In this document: positions 16,599 through 26,190 of the stretch, piece by piece
How the letters are laid out: the number at the start of each line of letters is the position of its first letter
Numbering within the stretch: the stretch's first letter is position 1
NCBI RefSeq assembly: GCF_003843835.1
Contig: NZ_RKQL01000003.1
Coordinates: 230,681 to 294,680, forward strand
Length of the DNA stretch: 64,000 bases
Reading direction: 5' to 3'
DNA from: Tibeticola sediminis
GTDB taxonomy: Bacteria > Pseudomonadota > Gammaproteobacteria > Burkholderiales > Burkholderiaceae_C
Position numbers and translations under genes: made by a program
Notes under the pieces: model-generated
Database searches by the model: none
Told to the model about the DNA's origin: nothing
What the model saw: the letters and a program-made list of their open reading frames with translations, nothing else

Positions 16599-17657
16599 TT
16601 ACTCAGAAAAAAGGCCGCCACTGGCCTTCGGTGGCGCCACGCCCAGGTGGCGGTATGCGGCCAGCGTGGCACAGCGGCCGCGTGGGGTGCGCTGCAAAAA
16701 GCCCTGCTGGATCAGGTAGGGCTCGATCACGTCTTCGATGGTGCCGGCCTCTTCGCCGATGCTCGCGGCGATGTTGTCCAGGCCCACCGGGCCGCCGTCG
16801 AAGCGGTGGATGACGGCCTCGAGCAGCTTGCGGTCCATGAGGTCGAAGCCCTCGGGGTCGACATCGAGCATGGCCAGCGCGGCCTGCGCGATCGGCTGCG
16901 TGATGCGGCCCTGGCCCTTGACTTCGGCATAGTCCCGCACCCGGCGCAACAGCCGGTTGGCGATGCGCGGCGTGCCGCGGCTGCGGCGCGCGATCTCGAA
17001 GCCGCCGGCCTCGTCGAGCGGCGTCTTGAGCAGGCCCGCGCTGCGCGTGACGATGCGCGCGAGTTCCTCGGGGCTGTAGAACTCCAGCCGCGCGACGATG
17101 CCGAAGCGGTCGCGCAGCGGGTTGGTGAGCATGCCCGCGCGGGTGGTGGCGCCCACCAGGGTGAAGGGCTGGAGTTCGAGCTTGATGGACCGCGCTGCGG
17201 GACCCTCGCCGATCATGATGTCGATCTGGTAGTCCTCCAGCGCGGGGTAGAGGATTTCCTCGACCACGGGCGAGAGCCGGTGGATCTCGTCGATGAAGAG
17301 CACGTCGTTCTTCTCGAGGTTGGTGAGGATGGCGGCCAGGTCCTTGGGCTTTTCCAGCACCGGGCCGCTGGTCTGGCGCAGGTTCACGCCGAGCTCGGCC
17401 GCGACGATGTGCGAGAGCGTGGTCTTGCCCAGCCCCGGCGGGCCGAACAACAGTACATGGTCGAGCGCTTCGCCGCGCTTCCTCGCCGCGCCGATGAAGA
17501 TTTCCAACTGCTCGCGCACCTTGGCCTGGCCCACGTATTCGTCGAGCAGCTTGGGCCGCAACGCGCGCTCGATCGCCTCCTCCTGCGGCGAAGCCGGCGC
17601 GGCGGAGACCACGCGCCGCTCAGGCAAGGGGCCGAAATCGTCGGTAATGATGGCCAT
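16599..17657 (-). CDS. ruvB: Holliday junction branch migration ATPase RuvB
   Basis: The 352-residue AAA+ motor of the RuvABC resolvasome. Walker A is [10 protein letters not shown], Walker B DEIHRLS, sensor I VGATTRAG, and sensor [19 protein letters not shown]; the winged-helix C-terminus follows. Length is normal. Its partner ruvA lies upstream on the same strand but is separated by the 228-bp family B element instead of the usual few bases. ATG at 17657. The 3' end abuts family A copy A2. Confidence 0.97.
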   Translation of the reverse strand: MAIITDDFGPLPERRVVSAAPASPQEEAIERALRPKLLDEYVGQAKVREQLEIFIGAARKRGEALDHVLLFGPPGLGKTTLSHIVAAELGVNLRQTSGPVLEKPKDLAAILTNLEKNDVLFIDEIHRLSPVVEEILYPALEDYQIDIMIGEGPAARSIKLELQPFTLVGATTRAGMLTNPLRDRFGIVARLEFYSPEELARIVTRSAGLLKTPLDEAGGFEIARRSRGTPRIANRLLRRVRDYAEVKGQGRITQPIAQAALAMLDVDPEGFDLMDRKLLEAVIHRFDGGPVGLDNIAASIGEEAGTIEDVIEPYLIQQGFLQRTPRGRCATLAAYRHLGVAPPKASGGLFSE

Positions 17658-17705
17658 GACGGAATATCCCGGAACGCTACGAAAACCCGAACGCGGTGCA
17701 CTCAG

Positions 17706-17933
17706 CCTAAATCCGGCAGTTGGGCGCGCCCGGGCGGGTCGTCATCGGGCGCGCGGGCAAGGCGCAAACCACAGCCATGGCGTGGCGAGGATTTGCAACG
17801 CCGCCCCCGCGCCCGAGGGCGACTCGAACGGGTGCGCAGCGCTCACCCAAACGGTGAACGGCCTGCGCACCGAAAATTGTTGAAACATCAACACCTTGCA
17901 TTCAGCGAAAAGCGGTCAACTGCCGGATTTAGG
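17706..17933 (+). mobile_element. family B palindromic element, copy B1 (228 bp), between ruvA and ruvB
   Basis: Perfect 17-bp inverted ends: CCTAAATCCGGCAGTTG on the left and its exact complement on the right. Perfect 5-bp flanking duplication CTCAG (17701-17705 and 17934-17938). The right CTCAG contains the complement of the ruvA TGA stop. The interior includes CAAACCACAGCCAT and GGCGAGGATTTGCAACG, the same core as the centre of family A. It also has a small inverted repeat around TGTTGAAACATCAACA. No ORF of substance is present, so it is probably non-autonomous. It lengthens the ruvA-ruvB gap to 277 bp and may affect coupling. Confidence 0.85.
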
Positions 17934-17934
17934 C

Positions 17935-18507
17935 TCAGCGTGCCAGCGCCTTGAGTGCGAGTTTGATGCCTTCGCTCACGCCCACGTCGGGCGGCAGCGC
18001 CTGCACCGCAGCGGCCGCTTCCTTGTCGTTGTAGCCCAGCGCGCGCAGCGCCTGCTCGATGTCGGCCTGCGCGTCGCTGCTGGCGCTGCGCGGGCTGGAG
18101 AGCTCCGCGCCGAGTTTGCCTTTGAGCTCGAGCAGCAGCCGCTCGGCGGTTTTTTTGCCGATGCCCGGCACCTTCACCAGCCGGCCCGCCTCTTGCGCGG
18201 TGATGGCCTGCGCGAGTTCGGCCACCGACAGCCCCGAGAGCACCGCCAGCGCCGTGCGCGGCCCCACGCCGCTGATCTTGATGAGTTGGCGGAACGCCTC
18301 GCGCTCGGCCGCGGTGCCAAAACCGTAGAGCAGCTGCGCATCTTCACGCACCACGAAATGGGTGAGCAGCACCACCGGCTGCCCTACGGCGGGCAGGTGG
18401 TAAAACGTGCTCATCGGCACCGAGAGCTCGTAGCCGACGCCGTGGCAGTCGACAAGAATCTCGGGTGGGTTTTTCTGGGCGAGCGTGCCGCTCAACTGTC
18501 CGATCAT
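17935..18507 (-). CDS. ruvA: Holliday junction DNA-binding protein RuvA
   Basis: A 190-residue junction-recognition subunit. The N-terminal OB domain starts [20 protein letters not shown]. The double helix-hairpin-helix region shows [18 protein letters not shown] and [20 protein letters not shown]. The C-terminal domain III, which contacts RuvB, ends LALKALAR. Its TGA stop is part of the family B target duplication. The 5' end overlaps the spacer in front of the divergent phoH gene. Confidence 0.97.
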   Translation of the reverse strand: MIGQLSGTLAQKNPPEILVDCHGVGYELSVPMSTFYHLPAVGQPVVLLTHFVVREDAQLLYGFGTAAEREAFRQLIKISGVGPRTALAVLSGLSVAELAQAITAQEAGRLVKVPGIGKKTAERLLLELKGKLGAELSSPRSASSDAQADIEQALRALGYNDKEAAAAVQALPPDVGVSEGIKLALKALAR

Positions 18508-18584
18508 GGGCGCTTTCAGGATTCGATCGCTGGCTTGCGGGCGCCTATGATGGACCCCCGAGCCGAGTTAGAGGAATTATCCGC

Positions 18585-19538
18585 TTGATCCTGCGTCACA
18601 CCTTCACCCCGCACGACAACACGCGCCTCGCGCATCTCTGTGGCCCGATGGATGCGCATTTGCGCACGATCGAGGTCGCGCTCGACGTGCGCATCGCCCA
18701 CCGCCACGAGCAGTTCAAAGTCGAGGGCCCCAAAGCCCGCGCCACCCGCGCCATGGAAGTGCTGCAAGCCCTCTATGAAATGGCCGAGCGCGACATCCCG
18801 GCCGACACCGTGCAACTCATGCTCGCCGGCGACGAGGCCACCGCGCCCGGCGACGAAGGTGTCAACCCCATCGTCTTGCACACCCGCCGCGCCGATCTGC
18901 GGGCGCGCACGCCCAACCAAAGCCTCTACCTCGAGGCCATCGCCACGCACGACATCACCTTTGGCATCGGCCCGGCAGGCACGGGCAAAACCTACCTCGC
19001 GGTCGCCTGCGCCGTCGACGCGCTGGAGCGCTCGGCGGTGCAGCGCATCGTGCTCACTCGGCCGGCGGTCGAGGCCGGTGAAAAGCTCGGCTTCCTGCCC
19101 GGCGACCTCGGGCAGAAGGTCGACCCCTACCTGCGCCCGCTTTACGACGCGCTCTACGACCTCATGGGTTTTGACAAAGTGCAAAAAGCGTTCGAGCGCG
19201 CGCAGATCGAAATCGCGCCGCTCGCCTTCATGCGCGGGCGCACGCTCAACCATGCCTTCATCATCCTCGACGAAGCGCAGAACACCACGCCCGAGCAGAT
19301 GAAGATGTTCCTCACGCGCATCGGTTTTGGCTCGAAAGCCGTCGTCACCGGCGATGTGAGCCAGATCGACCTGCCCAAGACGCAGACCAGCGGCCTCATC
19401 GATGCCGAACGGGTGTTGAAGCGCGTCAAGGGCATCGCCATGTGCCGCCTGACCAGCGCGGACGTGGTGCGTCACCCCTTGGTGGCGCGCATCGTCGACG
19501 CTTACGAAGCACGCGGCCGCGCACCCGGCGCGGCCTGA
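18585..19538 (+). CDS. PhoH-like ATPase (YbeZ type)
   Basis: A 317-residue PhoH-family P-loop protein. A small N-terminal KH-like region (about residues 20-70) precedes the ATPase domain with Walker A GPAGTGKTYLA and Walker B FIILDEAQNTTPEQMKMFL. A TTG start at 18585 is chosen because GAGGAA lies about 9 bp upstream and the family N-terminus begins here. The first ATG, 21 codons later, would remove part of the conserved start. ybeY follows 85 bp downstream, and PhoH/YbeZ is a known partner of the YbeY RNase. Confidence 0.88.
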   Translation: MILRHTFTPHDNTRLAHLCGPMDAHLRTIEVALDVRIAHRHEQFKVEGPKARATRAMEVLQALYEMAERDIPADTVQLMLAGDEATAPGDEGVNPIVLHTRRADLRARTPNQSLYLEAIATHDITFGIGPAGTGKTYLAVACAVDALERSAVQRIVLTRPAVEAGEKLGFLPGDLGQKVDPYLRPLYDALYDLMGFDKVQKAFERAQIEIAPLAFMRGRTLNHAFIILDEAQNTTPEQMKMFLTRIGFGSKAVVTGDVSQIDLPKTQTSGLIDAERVLKRVKGIAMCRLTSADVVRHPLVARIVDAYEARGRAPGAA

Positions 19539-19623
19539 GCGCAGATCGGATGCTCTGTTTTCAAGAGCAAAACATCAACGTTCCAAGCTGGCCCTCGGCC
19601 CATAACCCTCAGAAATCGTTGCC

Positions 19624-20085
19624 ATGAGCCTGCCTGCCCTCACCCTGTCGCTGCAGTTCGCCCGGCTCGCGCCCGCGGAGGCCGCACGCCACCGCGCCGC
19701 GCTGCCCCGCCACCGCGTGGCGCGCTGGATCCGCCATGCGCTCGAACGCGAGGCCGAGATTACCGTGCGCATCGTCGACGCCGACGAAGGTCGCGCGCTC
19801 AACCGCGACTACCGCGGTAAGGACTACGCGACCAACGTGCTCACCTTCGACTATGCGCAGCACCCTATGGTCTGTGCCGACCTGGTGCTTTGCGCGCCGG
19901 TCGTGGCCCGCGAAGCCGAAGAACAAGGCAAAACGCTCGAAGCACACTACGCGCACCTGCTGGTGCACGGCACCTTGCACGCGCAGGGCTGGGACCATGA
20001 AACCAGCCCCGAAGACGCCGAAGCCATGGAAGCACGCGAAGTGGCAATCCTCGCCGCGCTCGGTGTGGCCAACCCCTATGGCTGA
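19624..20085 (+). CDS. ybeY: endoribonuclease YbeY
   Basis: A 153-residue single-strand RNase acting in rRNA maturation and ribosome quality control. The zinc signature [11 protein letters not shown] supplies the three histidines. [16 protein letters not shown] is the characteristic upstream block. The N-terminus is slightly extended relative to many homologues. It follows phoH; the spacer contains a small hairpin TGCTCT-GTTTTCA-AGAGCA of unknown role. Confidence 0.93.
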   Translation: MSLPALTLSLQFARLAPAEAARHRAALPRHRVARWIRHALEREAEITVRIVDADEGRALNRDYRGKDYATNVLTFDYAQHPMVCADLVLCAPVVAREAEEQGKTLEAHYAHLLVHGTLHAQGWDHETSPEDAEAMEAREVAILAALGVANPYG

Positions 20086-20106
20086 ACGGCGGCCGCTTCA
20101 GGGCGC

Positions 20107-20238
20107 TCAGCGCACGATCAGCTTGACGATGCCGATGATGGCAAAGATCGGCACCACGAATGCCGCAAAACTCACCCACAGGAGCTGTTTGGGCGTCTTG
20201 ATCGGACCGGTGTGGCTCTCGTCGTGCTGCTCGGACAT
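20107..20238 (-). CDS. small single-helix membrane protein
   Basis: Encodes 43 residues: a hydrophilic start (MSEQHDESHTGPIKTPKQ) and one hydrophobic helix (LLWVSFAAFVVPIFAIIGIV). A GGAG sits before this ATG, which favours 20238 over an earlier in-frame start. The IKTPKQL plus single-helix pattern resembles the membrane anchor of betaproteobacterial cytochrome c5-type proteins, but no CxxCH haem motif follows. It may be a standalone anchor, a degenerate relic or a small conserved protein. Function unknown. Confidence 0.6.
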   Translation of the reverse strand: MSEQHDESHTGPIKTPKQLLWVSFAAFVVPIFAIIGIVKLIVR

Positions 20239-20320
20239 GGCGCGTCTCCTCATCAGTGTGTACTTATGGAGCCGCGATGCTAACCGATTGAATTGACAAA
20301 AATCAATCAGCAGCACGCCT

Positions 20321-21274
20321 TCAGATCAGGTCCTTCGGATCGTCGAAATGCCCCTCGACATCGCTGGGCAGCAGCTGGATCGTGGCGCGCAAGCCCGGCA
20401 CGGCGCTCATCAGGGCCTGCTCGACGCTGGTGCGCAAGGCCGCCGCGCGCCCCAGCGTCCAATGCGCGGGCATGTGCATGTGCACGTCGAGGAAACGACG
20501 CTGGCCCGCGCGGCGCGTGGTCAGGTGATCGAAGCGCACAATCGCGGTGTTGCCCCGGCGGTGCTCGAAACTCGCGAGCGTCTCCTGAATCGTCTTCAAC
20601 ACCTCGGGCTCGACCGCCTCATCCATGAGGCCCTGCGCCGAACGCCAGAGCAGGTCGAAGCCTTCACGCAGGATGTTGAGCGCCACGCCGATCGCCACCA
20701 CTGGGTCGAGCCAAAGCCAACCCGTGAACTGCACCGCAGCCAGTCCCACCACCACGCCCGCCGAAGTCCAGACATCCGTGAGCAAATGGCGGGCATCGGC
20801 CTCGAGCGCCATAGAGCGGTGCACGCGCGCCGAGCGCAGCATCAGCCATGACAGCAGGCCGTTGAGCGCCGAACTCAGCACCGAAAGTCCCAGCCCTAAG
20901 CCCAGTTGCTCGAGCGGCTGAGGCGCGAACAATCGCTCCACCGCCGCCCAGATGATCCCTGCCGCCGCGGCGATGATCAAAATGCCCTCGAAACCCGACG
21001 AAAAATATTCGGCCTTGTGGTGCCCATAGGGGTGATCGTCGTCCGCGGGCCGCGCTGCGATCGTGACCATGATGAGCCCGAACACCGCCGCCGCAAGGTT
21101 GACCAGCGACTCCATCGCATCGGACAACAACCCAACCGACCCGGTCAGATACCAGGCCAGCGTCTTGAGACCAATCGTGATGATGGCCACCGCGACCGAG
21201 GCCATCATCAACCGACGCGGCGTCAAGGCCCGCAGCAGCCCGGTCGAGCCCCCCGTGCGTGTCGGCTCCGTCAT
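20321..21274 (-). CDS. cation diffusion facilitator (CDF) metal exporter
   Basis: A 317-residue inner-membrane metal/proton antiporter. Six hydrophobic segments include [14 protein letters not shown] with the metal-site aspartate. The loop [17 protein letters not shown] and a second metal-site helix ([14 protein letters not shown]) are family-typical. The C-terminal cytoplasmic domain begins near [13 protein letters not shown] and has the [10 protein letters not shown] block. Likely metals are Zn, Fe or Mn; not resolvable here. Its ATG overlaps the tyrS stop by 4 bp, implying coupled translation. Confidence 0.9.
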   Translation of the reverse strand: MTEPTRTGGSTGLLRALTPRRLMMASVAVAIITIGLKTLAWYLTGSVGLLSDAMESLVNLAAAVFGLIMVTIAARPADDDHPYGHHKAEYFSSGFEGILIIAAAAGIIWAAVERLFAPQPLEQLGLGLGLSVLSSALNGLLSWLMLRSARVHRSMALEADARHLLTDVWTSAGVVVGLAAVQFTGWLWLDPVVAIGVALNILREGFDLLWRSAQGLMDEAVEPEVLKTIQETLASFEHRRGNTAIVRFDHLTTRRAGQRRFLDVHMHMPAHWTLGRAAALRTSVEQALMSAVPGLRATIQLLPSDVEGHFDDPKDLI

Positions 21275-22503
21275 GACAGATGCACCCGGGCGAACTTGCG
21301 CTTGCCGACCTGCACCACGTAGGTGCCGGCGTTGAGCTTCAAACCCTTGTCGGACACCACCGAACCATCGACCCGCACGCCGCCGCCGTCGATCAGCCGG
21401 TTGGCTTCGCTGGTCGAGGGCGCAAGCCCTGCCGACTTGAGCAACGCCGCGATGCCCAGCGGCGCGCCGCTGAGCGACACCTCGGGAATCTCATCCGGAA
21501 TGCCGCCGCGCGCGCGGTTGTTGAAGTCGGCTTCGGCCGCCTCGGCTGCGGCAGCGCCATGAAAGCGCGCCGTGATTTCCTTGGCCAGCGCCACCTTGGC
21601 GTCGCGCGGGTTGCGGCCGGCCTCGACTTCGGCCTTGAGCGTCTCGATCTCGCGCATGGGCTTGAACGACAGCAATGGATACCAGCGCCACATCAGCGTA
21701 TCCGAGATGCTCATCACCTTGGCGAACATGGTGTTGGCTGGCTCGCTGATGCCAATGTAGTTGTTCTTCGACTTGCTCATCTTCTCCACGCCGTCGGTGC
21801 CCTCGAGCAGCGGCATGGTGAGGATGCATTGCGGCTCCTGGCCGTACTCCTGCTGCAGGTGCCGCCCCATGAGCAGATTGAATTTCTGGTCGGTGCCGCC
21901 GAGCTCCAGGTCGGCTTTCAGCGCCACCGAGTCGTAGCCCTGCATCAGCGGGTACAGAAACTCGTGCACGCTGATCGGGGTGCCGGCCTTGAAGCGGTCG
22001 TGGAAGTCGTTGCGCTCCATCATGCGCGCGACCGTGTACTTGGCCGCGAGCTGAATCATGCCCATCGAGCCCAGCGGAATCGACCACTCGCTGTTGTAAC
22101 GAATTTCTGTACGCGCGGGGTCGAGCACCAGGCTCGCCTGCTTGTAATAGGTTTCGGCGTTGGCCTTGATCTGCTCGGGCGTCAGCGGCGGCCGCGTGGT
22201 GTTGCGCCCGGACGGGTCGCCGATCAGACTGGTGAAGTCACCGATCAGAAAAATCACCTGGTGCCCCAAGTCCTGCAACTGCCGCAGCTTGTTGAGCACC
22301 ACCGTATGCCCGAGATGGATGTCGGGCGCGGTGGGGTCCAGGCCCAGCTTGATGCGCAGCGGCACGCCCGTCGCTTCCGAACGGGCGAGCTTTTTGAGCC
22401 AATCGGCTTCAGGGATGAGTTCCTCACAGCCGCGCAGCGTCACCGCCAGCGCCTCGCGCACGCGATCCGTGACCGGATACGTTGAGACGTTTGTTTCATT
22501 CAT
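21271..22503 (-). CDS. tyrS: tyrosyl-tRNA synthetase (TyrRS)
   Basis: A 410-residue class Ic aminoacyl-tRNA synthetase. The HIGH motif appears as HLGH in [11 protein letters not shown] and the KMSKS motif as KMSKSKNN. The C-terminal S4-like domain has [15 protein letters not shown]. It starts at ATG 22503. It is upstream of and overlaps the CDF gene, and is divergent from the M23 peptidase with about 167 bp between starts. Confidence 0.96.
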   Translation of the reverse strand: MNETNVSTYPVTDRVREALAVTLRGCEELIPEADWLKKLARSEATGVPLRIKLGLDPTAPDIHLGHTVVLNKLRQLQDLGHQVIFLIGDFTSLIGDPSGRNTTRPPLTPEQIKANAETYYKQASLVLDPARTEIRYNSEWSIPLGSMGMIQLAAKYTVARMMERNDFHDRFKAGTPISVHEFLYPLMQGYDSVALKADLELGGTDQKFNLLMGRHLQQEYGQEPQCILTMPLLEGTDGVEKMSKSKNNYIGISEPANTMFAKVMSISDTLMWRWYPLLSFKPMREIETLKAEVEAGRNPRDAKVALAKEITARFHGAAAAEAAEADFNNRARGGIPDEIPEVSLSGAPLGIAALLKSAGLAPSTSEANRLIDGGGVRVDGSVVSDKGLKLNAGTYVVQVGKRKFARVHLS

Positions 22504-22539
22504 AAGGGTTTTCTCGGAGGCTGCGAAACGGGGGGTCGC

Positions 22540-22545
22540 TATACT
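22540..22545 (+). promoter_or_regulatory. possible -10 box upstream of the M23 peptidase
   Basis: TATACT stands out in the GC-rich tyrS/M23 spacer, 125 bp before the peptidase start. No convincing -35 was found 16-18 bp upstream, so this is only a candidate. Confidence 0.3.
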
Positions 22546-22670
22546 TGGCCGCTTCGCGAGGTGCCGGCATTTTAGGCGCCTCGACCGGCCGGCAGCCCCC
22601 GCCGCTCGCCCTCTGGCTTGCGGCTCCTCGTGGGACTGCATCGCCCTTCCCCTTTGGAGACCTTGCCCGC

Positions 22671-24011
22671 ATGCATGATCTGCCGCGCGTGGTGCTGTCG
22701 TTCTGGAAGCTGCTGCAGCGCCATCCCAAACGCGTGACGGCCATCGTCGCCACGCTCGCTGCCGTCAGCGGTGGCGGCGCTTTCGCCGTCGCCTCACTCG
22801 GCCCCGACCCCAGCACCTTCCCGGTGCGCGAAGTGCTCGAAGCCGTCGAACCCCTGCCGCTGCAACCCCAGGTACAGGCACTCGACCAGCTCCAGCTGCA
22901 ACTTCGGCGCAGCACCACCACCCGAGCCACCGACACCACCGACAGCCTGTTGCAACGCCTGGGCATTGCCGACCCGGACGCCGCCGCGTTTTTGCGCTGC
23001 GACCCGCTCGCGCGCCAAGCGCTGTTGGGCCGCAGCGGCCGCATCGTTCGCGCCGAGGCCAATGCGCGCCATGAGCTCACCGAACTCACCGCACGCTGGG
23101 TGCTGACCGACGAAGACCGCGACTTCCAGCGGCTGGTCGTGCGCCGAACCGACCGAGGCTTCACCTCGGAATGGCAGCGCGCCCCGCTCGTCGCCAGCCA
23201 TCGGCTCGCCAGCGGAACGATCGATTCCTCGCTGTTTGCAGCGGCCGACGCGGCCCGAATCCCCGACGCGGTCACCATCCAGCTCGCGGAAATCTTCGCC
23301 AGCAACATCGACTTCCACCGCGCGCTGCGCAAGGGCGACCGGTTCAGCGTCGTGTATGAATCGCTCGAAGCCGACGGGGAACCGCTGCGTGCCGGGCGCG
23401 TGCTCAGCGCCGAATTCGTCAACGACGGCAAGACCTTTCAGGCGCTTTGGTTCCAGGAAGCCGGCAAGAAAGGCCAGTACTACGACTTCAGCGGCAAGAG
23501 TCTGCAGCACGCCTTCCTCGCGTCACCGCTCGCTTTCTCGCGCGTCACCAGCGGTTTTTCGCTGCGCTTTCATCCAATCCTGAACCAGTGGCGGGCACAT
23601 ACCGGGGTCGACTACGGAGCCCCCACGGGCACCCCCGTCCGCGCCGTCGGCGACGCGAAGGTGGAATTTGCCGGCGTCCAAAACGGCTATGGCAACGTCG
23701 TCATCCTGCGCCACCGCAACGGTGCCCAGACGGTCTATGCGCACCTCAGCCGCATCTTCGTTCGCGTGGGGCAATCGATCAGCCAGGGGGAGACCGTCGG
23801 CGCGGTCGGCGCGACCGGCTGGGCCACGGGCCCGCATCTGCACTTTGAGTTCCGCGTCAACGGCCGCCCGGAAGACCCGCTGAAGATCGCGCGCACGGCC
23901 GAGGCGGTACCCGTCTCACCCGCGGCTCGCCCGGCGTTCGAGCAGGTCGCCCGCACCATGCGCATCAACCTGCGCGCGGCCGACGGCTACGACCTCGCCG
24001 CGGCGCAGTAA
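22671..24011 (+). CDS. M23-family (LytM) envelope metallopeptidase
   Basis: A 446-residue peptidoglycan endopeptidase. An N-terminal membrane anchor or uncleaved signal (about residues 20-42) is followed by a variable region with Csd3/OapA-like features and a C-terminal peptidase_M23 domain. Zinc ligands are in HTGVDYGAP and HLHFEF, with [12 protein letters not shown] between. All expected catalytic residues appear present, so this is probably an active MepM-like hydrolase rather than a LytM activator. ATG at 22671 has GGAGA about 12 bp upstream. anmK follows 22 bp downstream, linking cell-wall cutting with recycling. Confidence 0.9.
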   Translation: MHDLPRVVLSFWKLLQRHPKRVTAIVATLAAVSGGGAFAVASLGPDPSTFPVREVLEAVEPLPLQPQVQALDQLQLQLRRSTTTRATDTTDSLLQRLGIADPDAAAFLRCDPLARQALLGRSGRIVRAEANARHELTELTARWVLTDEDRDFQRLVVRRTDRGFTSEWQRAPLVASHRLASGTIDSSLFAAADAARIPDAVTIQLAEIFASNIDFHRALRKGDRFSVVYESLEADGEPLRAGRVLSAEFVNDGKTFQALWFQEAGKKGQYYDFSGKSLQHAFLASPLAFSRVTSGFSLRFHPILNQWRAHTGVDYGAPTGTPVRAVGDAKVEFAGVQNGYGNVVILRHRNGAQTVYAHLSRIFVRVGQSISQGETVGAVGATGWATGPHLHFEFRVNGRPEDPLKIARTAEAVPVSPAARPAFEQVARTMRINLRAADGYDLAAAQ

Positions 24012-24033
24012 GCACCGAACGACGGCATCCCCG

Positions 24034-25167
24034 GTGCCCCACGCGGCGCGCTACATCGGCCTGATGTCGGGCACCTCCGTCGATGGCGTCGACGGCGTGC
24101 TGCTGCGCTTTGACGGCCCGGGAGAGCACGCCCCGCTCGAGCTTCTGGGTTCGGCCTCGGTTCCGATGCCGCAGAGCCTGCGCGCCCAGTGGCTCGAACT
24201 GCAACACGCCGGCGACAACGAACTGCACCGCGCGGCCCTCGCCGCCAATGCCCTCAGCCGCCTTTACGCCGAGGTCGTGGCACGGCTGCTCGAGTCGAGC
24301 GGCTGCAGCGCAGAGGACATCATGGCCATCGGCGCTCATGGGCAAACCGTGCGCCACCAGCCCGGCGCCCACGACGGCATCGGCTATACGCTGCAATTGC
24401 AAAACCCTGCGCTGCTCGCCGAGCTCACGGGCGTGACCGTCGTGGCCGACTTTCGCAGCCGCGACGTCGCCGCCGGCGGCCAGGGGGCGCCGCTCGTGCC
24501 CCGGTTTCACCGCGCGCTCTTCGGGCAGTCTCGAAGCGCCTTGGCGGTGCTCAACCTCGGCGGCATGGCCAACCTCTCGGCCTGGACCGCCCCCGAGGGC
24601 GCACTCATCGGCTTTGACTGCGGGCCCGCCAACGTGCTGATGGACGCCTGGTGCCAGCAGCACACGGGCGCACCCTACGACGCGCAGGGCTCATGGGCCC
24701 GCCTAGGCCGCGTGCATGCGGGTTTGCTCGCGTCGATGAAGTCCGACCCCTACTTCGATGCGCCGCCACCGAAGAGCACCGGACGCGACCGCTTCAACCG
24801 CGCTTGGCTGCAGCACCACCTCGAGCGCGCGGGCGCGGGGGTCACACCCGTCGATGTTCAAGCCACGCTGCTGGAACTCACCGCGCAAACCTGCGCCGAG
24901 GCCTGCCGTCGACACGCGCCTCATGCCGAGGCGCTCGTGGTCTGCGGGGGTGGCGCATGCAACGATCGACTGATGGAGCGGCTGGGCCATCTGCTCGCCC
25001 CGATGCCCGTGCGCAGCAGCGCCGAGCATGGCTTACCGCCGCAATGGGTCGAGGCGGCGGCTTTTGCTTGGCTGGCGCGCCAGACCATCGAGGGTCGGCC
25101 CGGCAACGACCCCCGGGTCACCGGGGCGCGCGGACCGCGGATCCTCGGGGCGATTTACCCGCGCTGA
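24034..25167 (+). CDS. anmK: anhydro-N-acetylmuramic acid kinase
   Basis: A 377-residue cytosolic kinase of murein recycling; it hydrolyses and phosphorylates 1,6-anhydroMurNAc to MurNAc-6-phosphate. Family motifs are GLMSGTSVDGVDGVL at the start, GAHGQTVRH, VVADFRSRDVAAGGQGAPLVP, NLGGMANLS and FDCGPANVLMDAW. The start is GTG at 24034, just ahead of the conserved YIGLMSGTS. It lies 22 bp downstream of the M23 peptidase gene, and co-transcription is likely. Confidence 0.94.
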   Translation: MPHAARYIGLMSGTSVDGVDGVLLRFDGPGEHAPLELLGSASVPMPQSLRAQWLELQHAGDNELHRAALAANALSRLYAEVVARLLESSGCSAEDIMAIGAHGQTVRHQPGAHDGIGYTLQLQNPALLAELTGVTVVADFRSRDVAAGGQGAPLVPRFHRALFGQSRSALAVLNLGGMANLSAWTAPEGALIGFDCGPANVLMDAWCQQHTGAPYDAQGSWARLGRVHAGLLASMKSDPYFDAPPPKSTGRDRFNRAWLQHHLERAGAGVTPVDVQATLLELTAQTCAEACRRHAPHAEALVVCGGGACNDRLMERLGHLLAPMPVRSSAEHGLPPQWVEAAAFAWLARQTIEGRPGNDPRVTGARGPRILGAIYPR

Positions 25168-25194
25168 GGCGACGTCGGCAAGCGACGGCGGCGA

Positions 25195-25581
25195 TCAGGA
25201 GGTCGAGAACGAGGAGCCGCAGCCGCAGGTCGTCGTGGCATTCGGGTTGCGAATGACGAACTGAGCGCCTTGCAGATCTTCTTTGTAGTCGATCTCGGCG
25301 CCCACGAGATACTGGTAGCTCATCGCGTCGATGAGCAGCGTGACGCCATTCTTGGTCATCACGGTGTCGTCGTCGTTGATGATCTCGTCGAAGGTGAATC
25401 CGTACTGGAAGCCCGAGCAGCCGCCCCCTTGGACGAAGACCCGCAGTTTCAGATCGGGATTGCCCTCCTCGGCGATCAAATCGGCCACTTTGGCCGCGGC
25501 GGCGTCGGTGAAGATGATGGGGTCGGGGGGTGTCTGAGGCGCTGCAACAGCAGGGGCGGTGGATTCGGCAACTTCACTCAT
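25195..25581 (-). CDS. erpA: iron-sulfur cluster insertion protein ErpA
   Basis: A 128-residue A-type carrier that delivers Fe-S clusters to apoproteins. The three conserved cysteines are in [11 protein letters not shown] and TCGCGSSF. A hydrophilic, proline/alanine-rich N-terminal tail of about 20 residues precedes the fold. It lies downstream of rpsI on the same strand, with a 205-bp spacer containing a GC hairpin; this order is common in betaproteobacteria. Confidence 0.94.
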   Translation of the reverse strand: MSEVAESTAPAVAAPQTPPDPIIFTDAAAAKVADLIAEEGNPDLKLRVFVQGGGCSGFQYGFTFDEIINDDDTVMTKNGVTLLIDAMSYQYLVGAEIDYKEDLQGAQFVIRNPNATTTCGCGSSFSTS

Positions 25582-25765
25582 CGGAAGGCTCCCGGAAACG
25601 ATAAAGGGCCCACATGGTAGCGCAATGCACCGCGGCGGAAAGATCCCGCCGCCTTTGGCGCCTGTGCGGGTGGGGACATTCGGCTCCAGCAGGGAAACGA
25701 GGCCCCAAAAGACAAAGCCGCGGCAGACGTATCGTCCACTGCGGCTTGCAGCCTTCGTTCCAACG

Positions 25766-25786
25766 GGGGCCAAGCCCCCGGGAAAA
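25766..25786 (-). terminator. GC hairpin just after rpsI
   Basis: On the minus strand, GGGGGC-TTG-GCCCCC follows the rpsI stop at once. There is no clear T-tract, so it may be a weak terminator or an mRNA-end stabiliser between rpsI and erpA. A second inverted repeat (AAGCCGC...GCGGCTT) lies about 30 bp further along. Confidence 0.4.
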
Positions 25787-26179
25787 TCAGCGCTTGGAGA
25801 ACTGCTTCGCGCGGCGGGCCTTGCGCAGACCGACCTTCTTACGCTCGACCTCACGGGCGTCGCGGGTGACGAAGCCGGCCTGGCTCAGCACGGGCTTGAG
25901 CGTCGCGTCGTAGTCGATGAGCGCACGGGTGATGCCGTGGCGCGTCGCGCCGGCCTGACCCGACTCACCGCCGCCGTGCACATTGACCTGGATGTCGAAG
26001 GTTTCGACATGGTTGGTCAAAAACAGCGGCTGCTTGGCGATCATGATGGACGTCTCGCGACCGAAATAGTCCTTGATGTCCTTGCCGTTGATCGTGATCT
26101 TGCCGGAGCCTTTTTTCAGAAACACGCGGGCGACGCTCGATTTGCGACGGCCGGTGCCATTGTTCCATTCACCAATCAT
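25787..26179 (-). CDS. rpsI: 30S ribosomal protein S9
   Basis: A 130-residue ribosomal protein. It has [17 protein letters not shown] near the start, the glycine-rich [17 protein letters not shown] centre, and the basic tail ending [11 protein letters not shown] that reaches the P-site tRNA. It follows rplM by 11 bp, the conserved rplM-rpsI operon. Confidence 0.97.
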   Translation of the reverse strand: MIGEWNNGTGRRKSSVARVFLKKGSGKITINGKDIKDYFGRETSIMIAKQPLFLTNHVETFDIQVNVHGGGESGQAGATRHGITRALIDYDATLKPVLSQAGFVTRDAREVERKKVGLRKARRAKQFSKR

Positions 26180-26190
26180 CTCGAGGCTCC

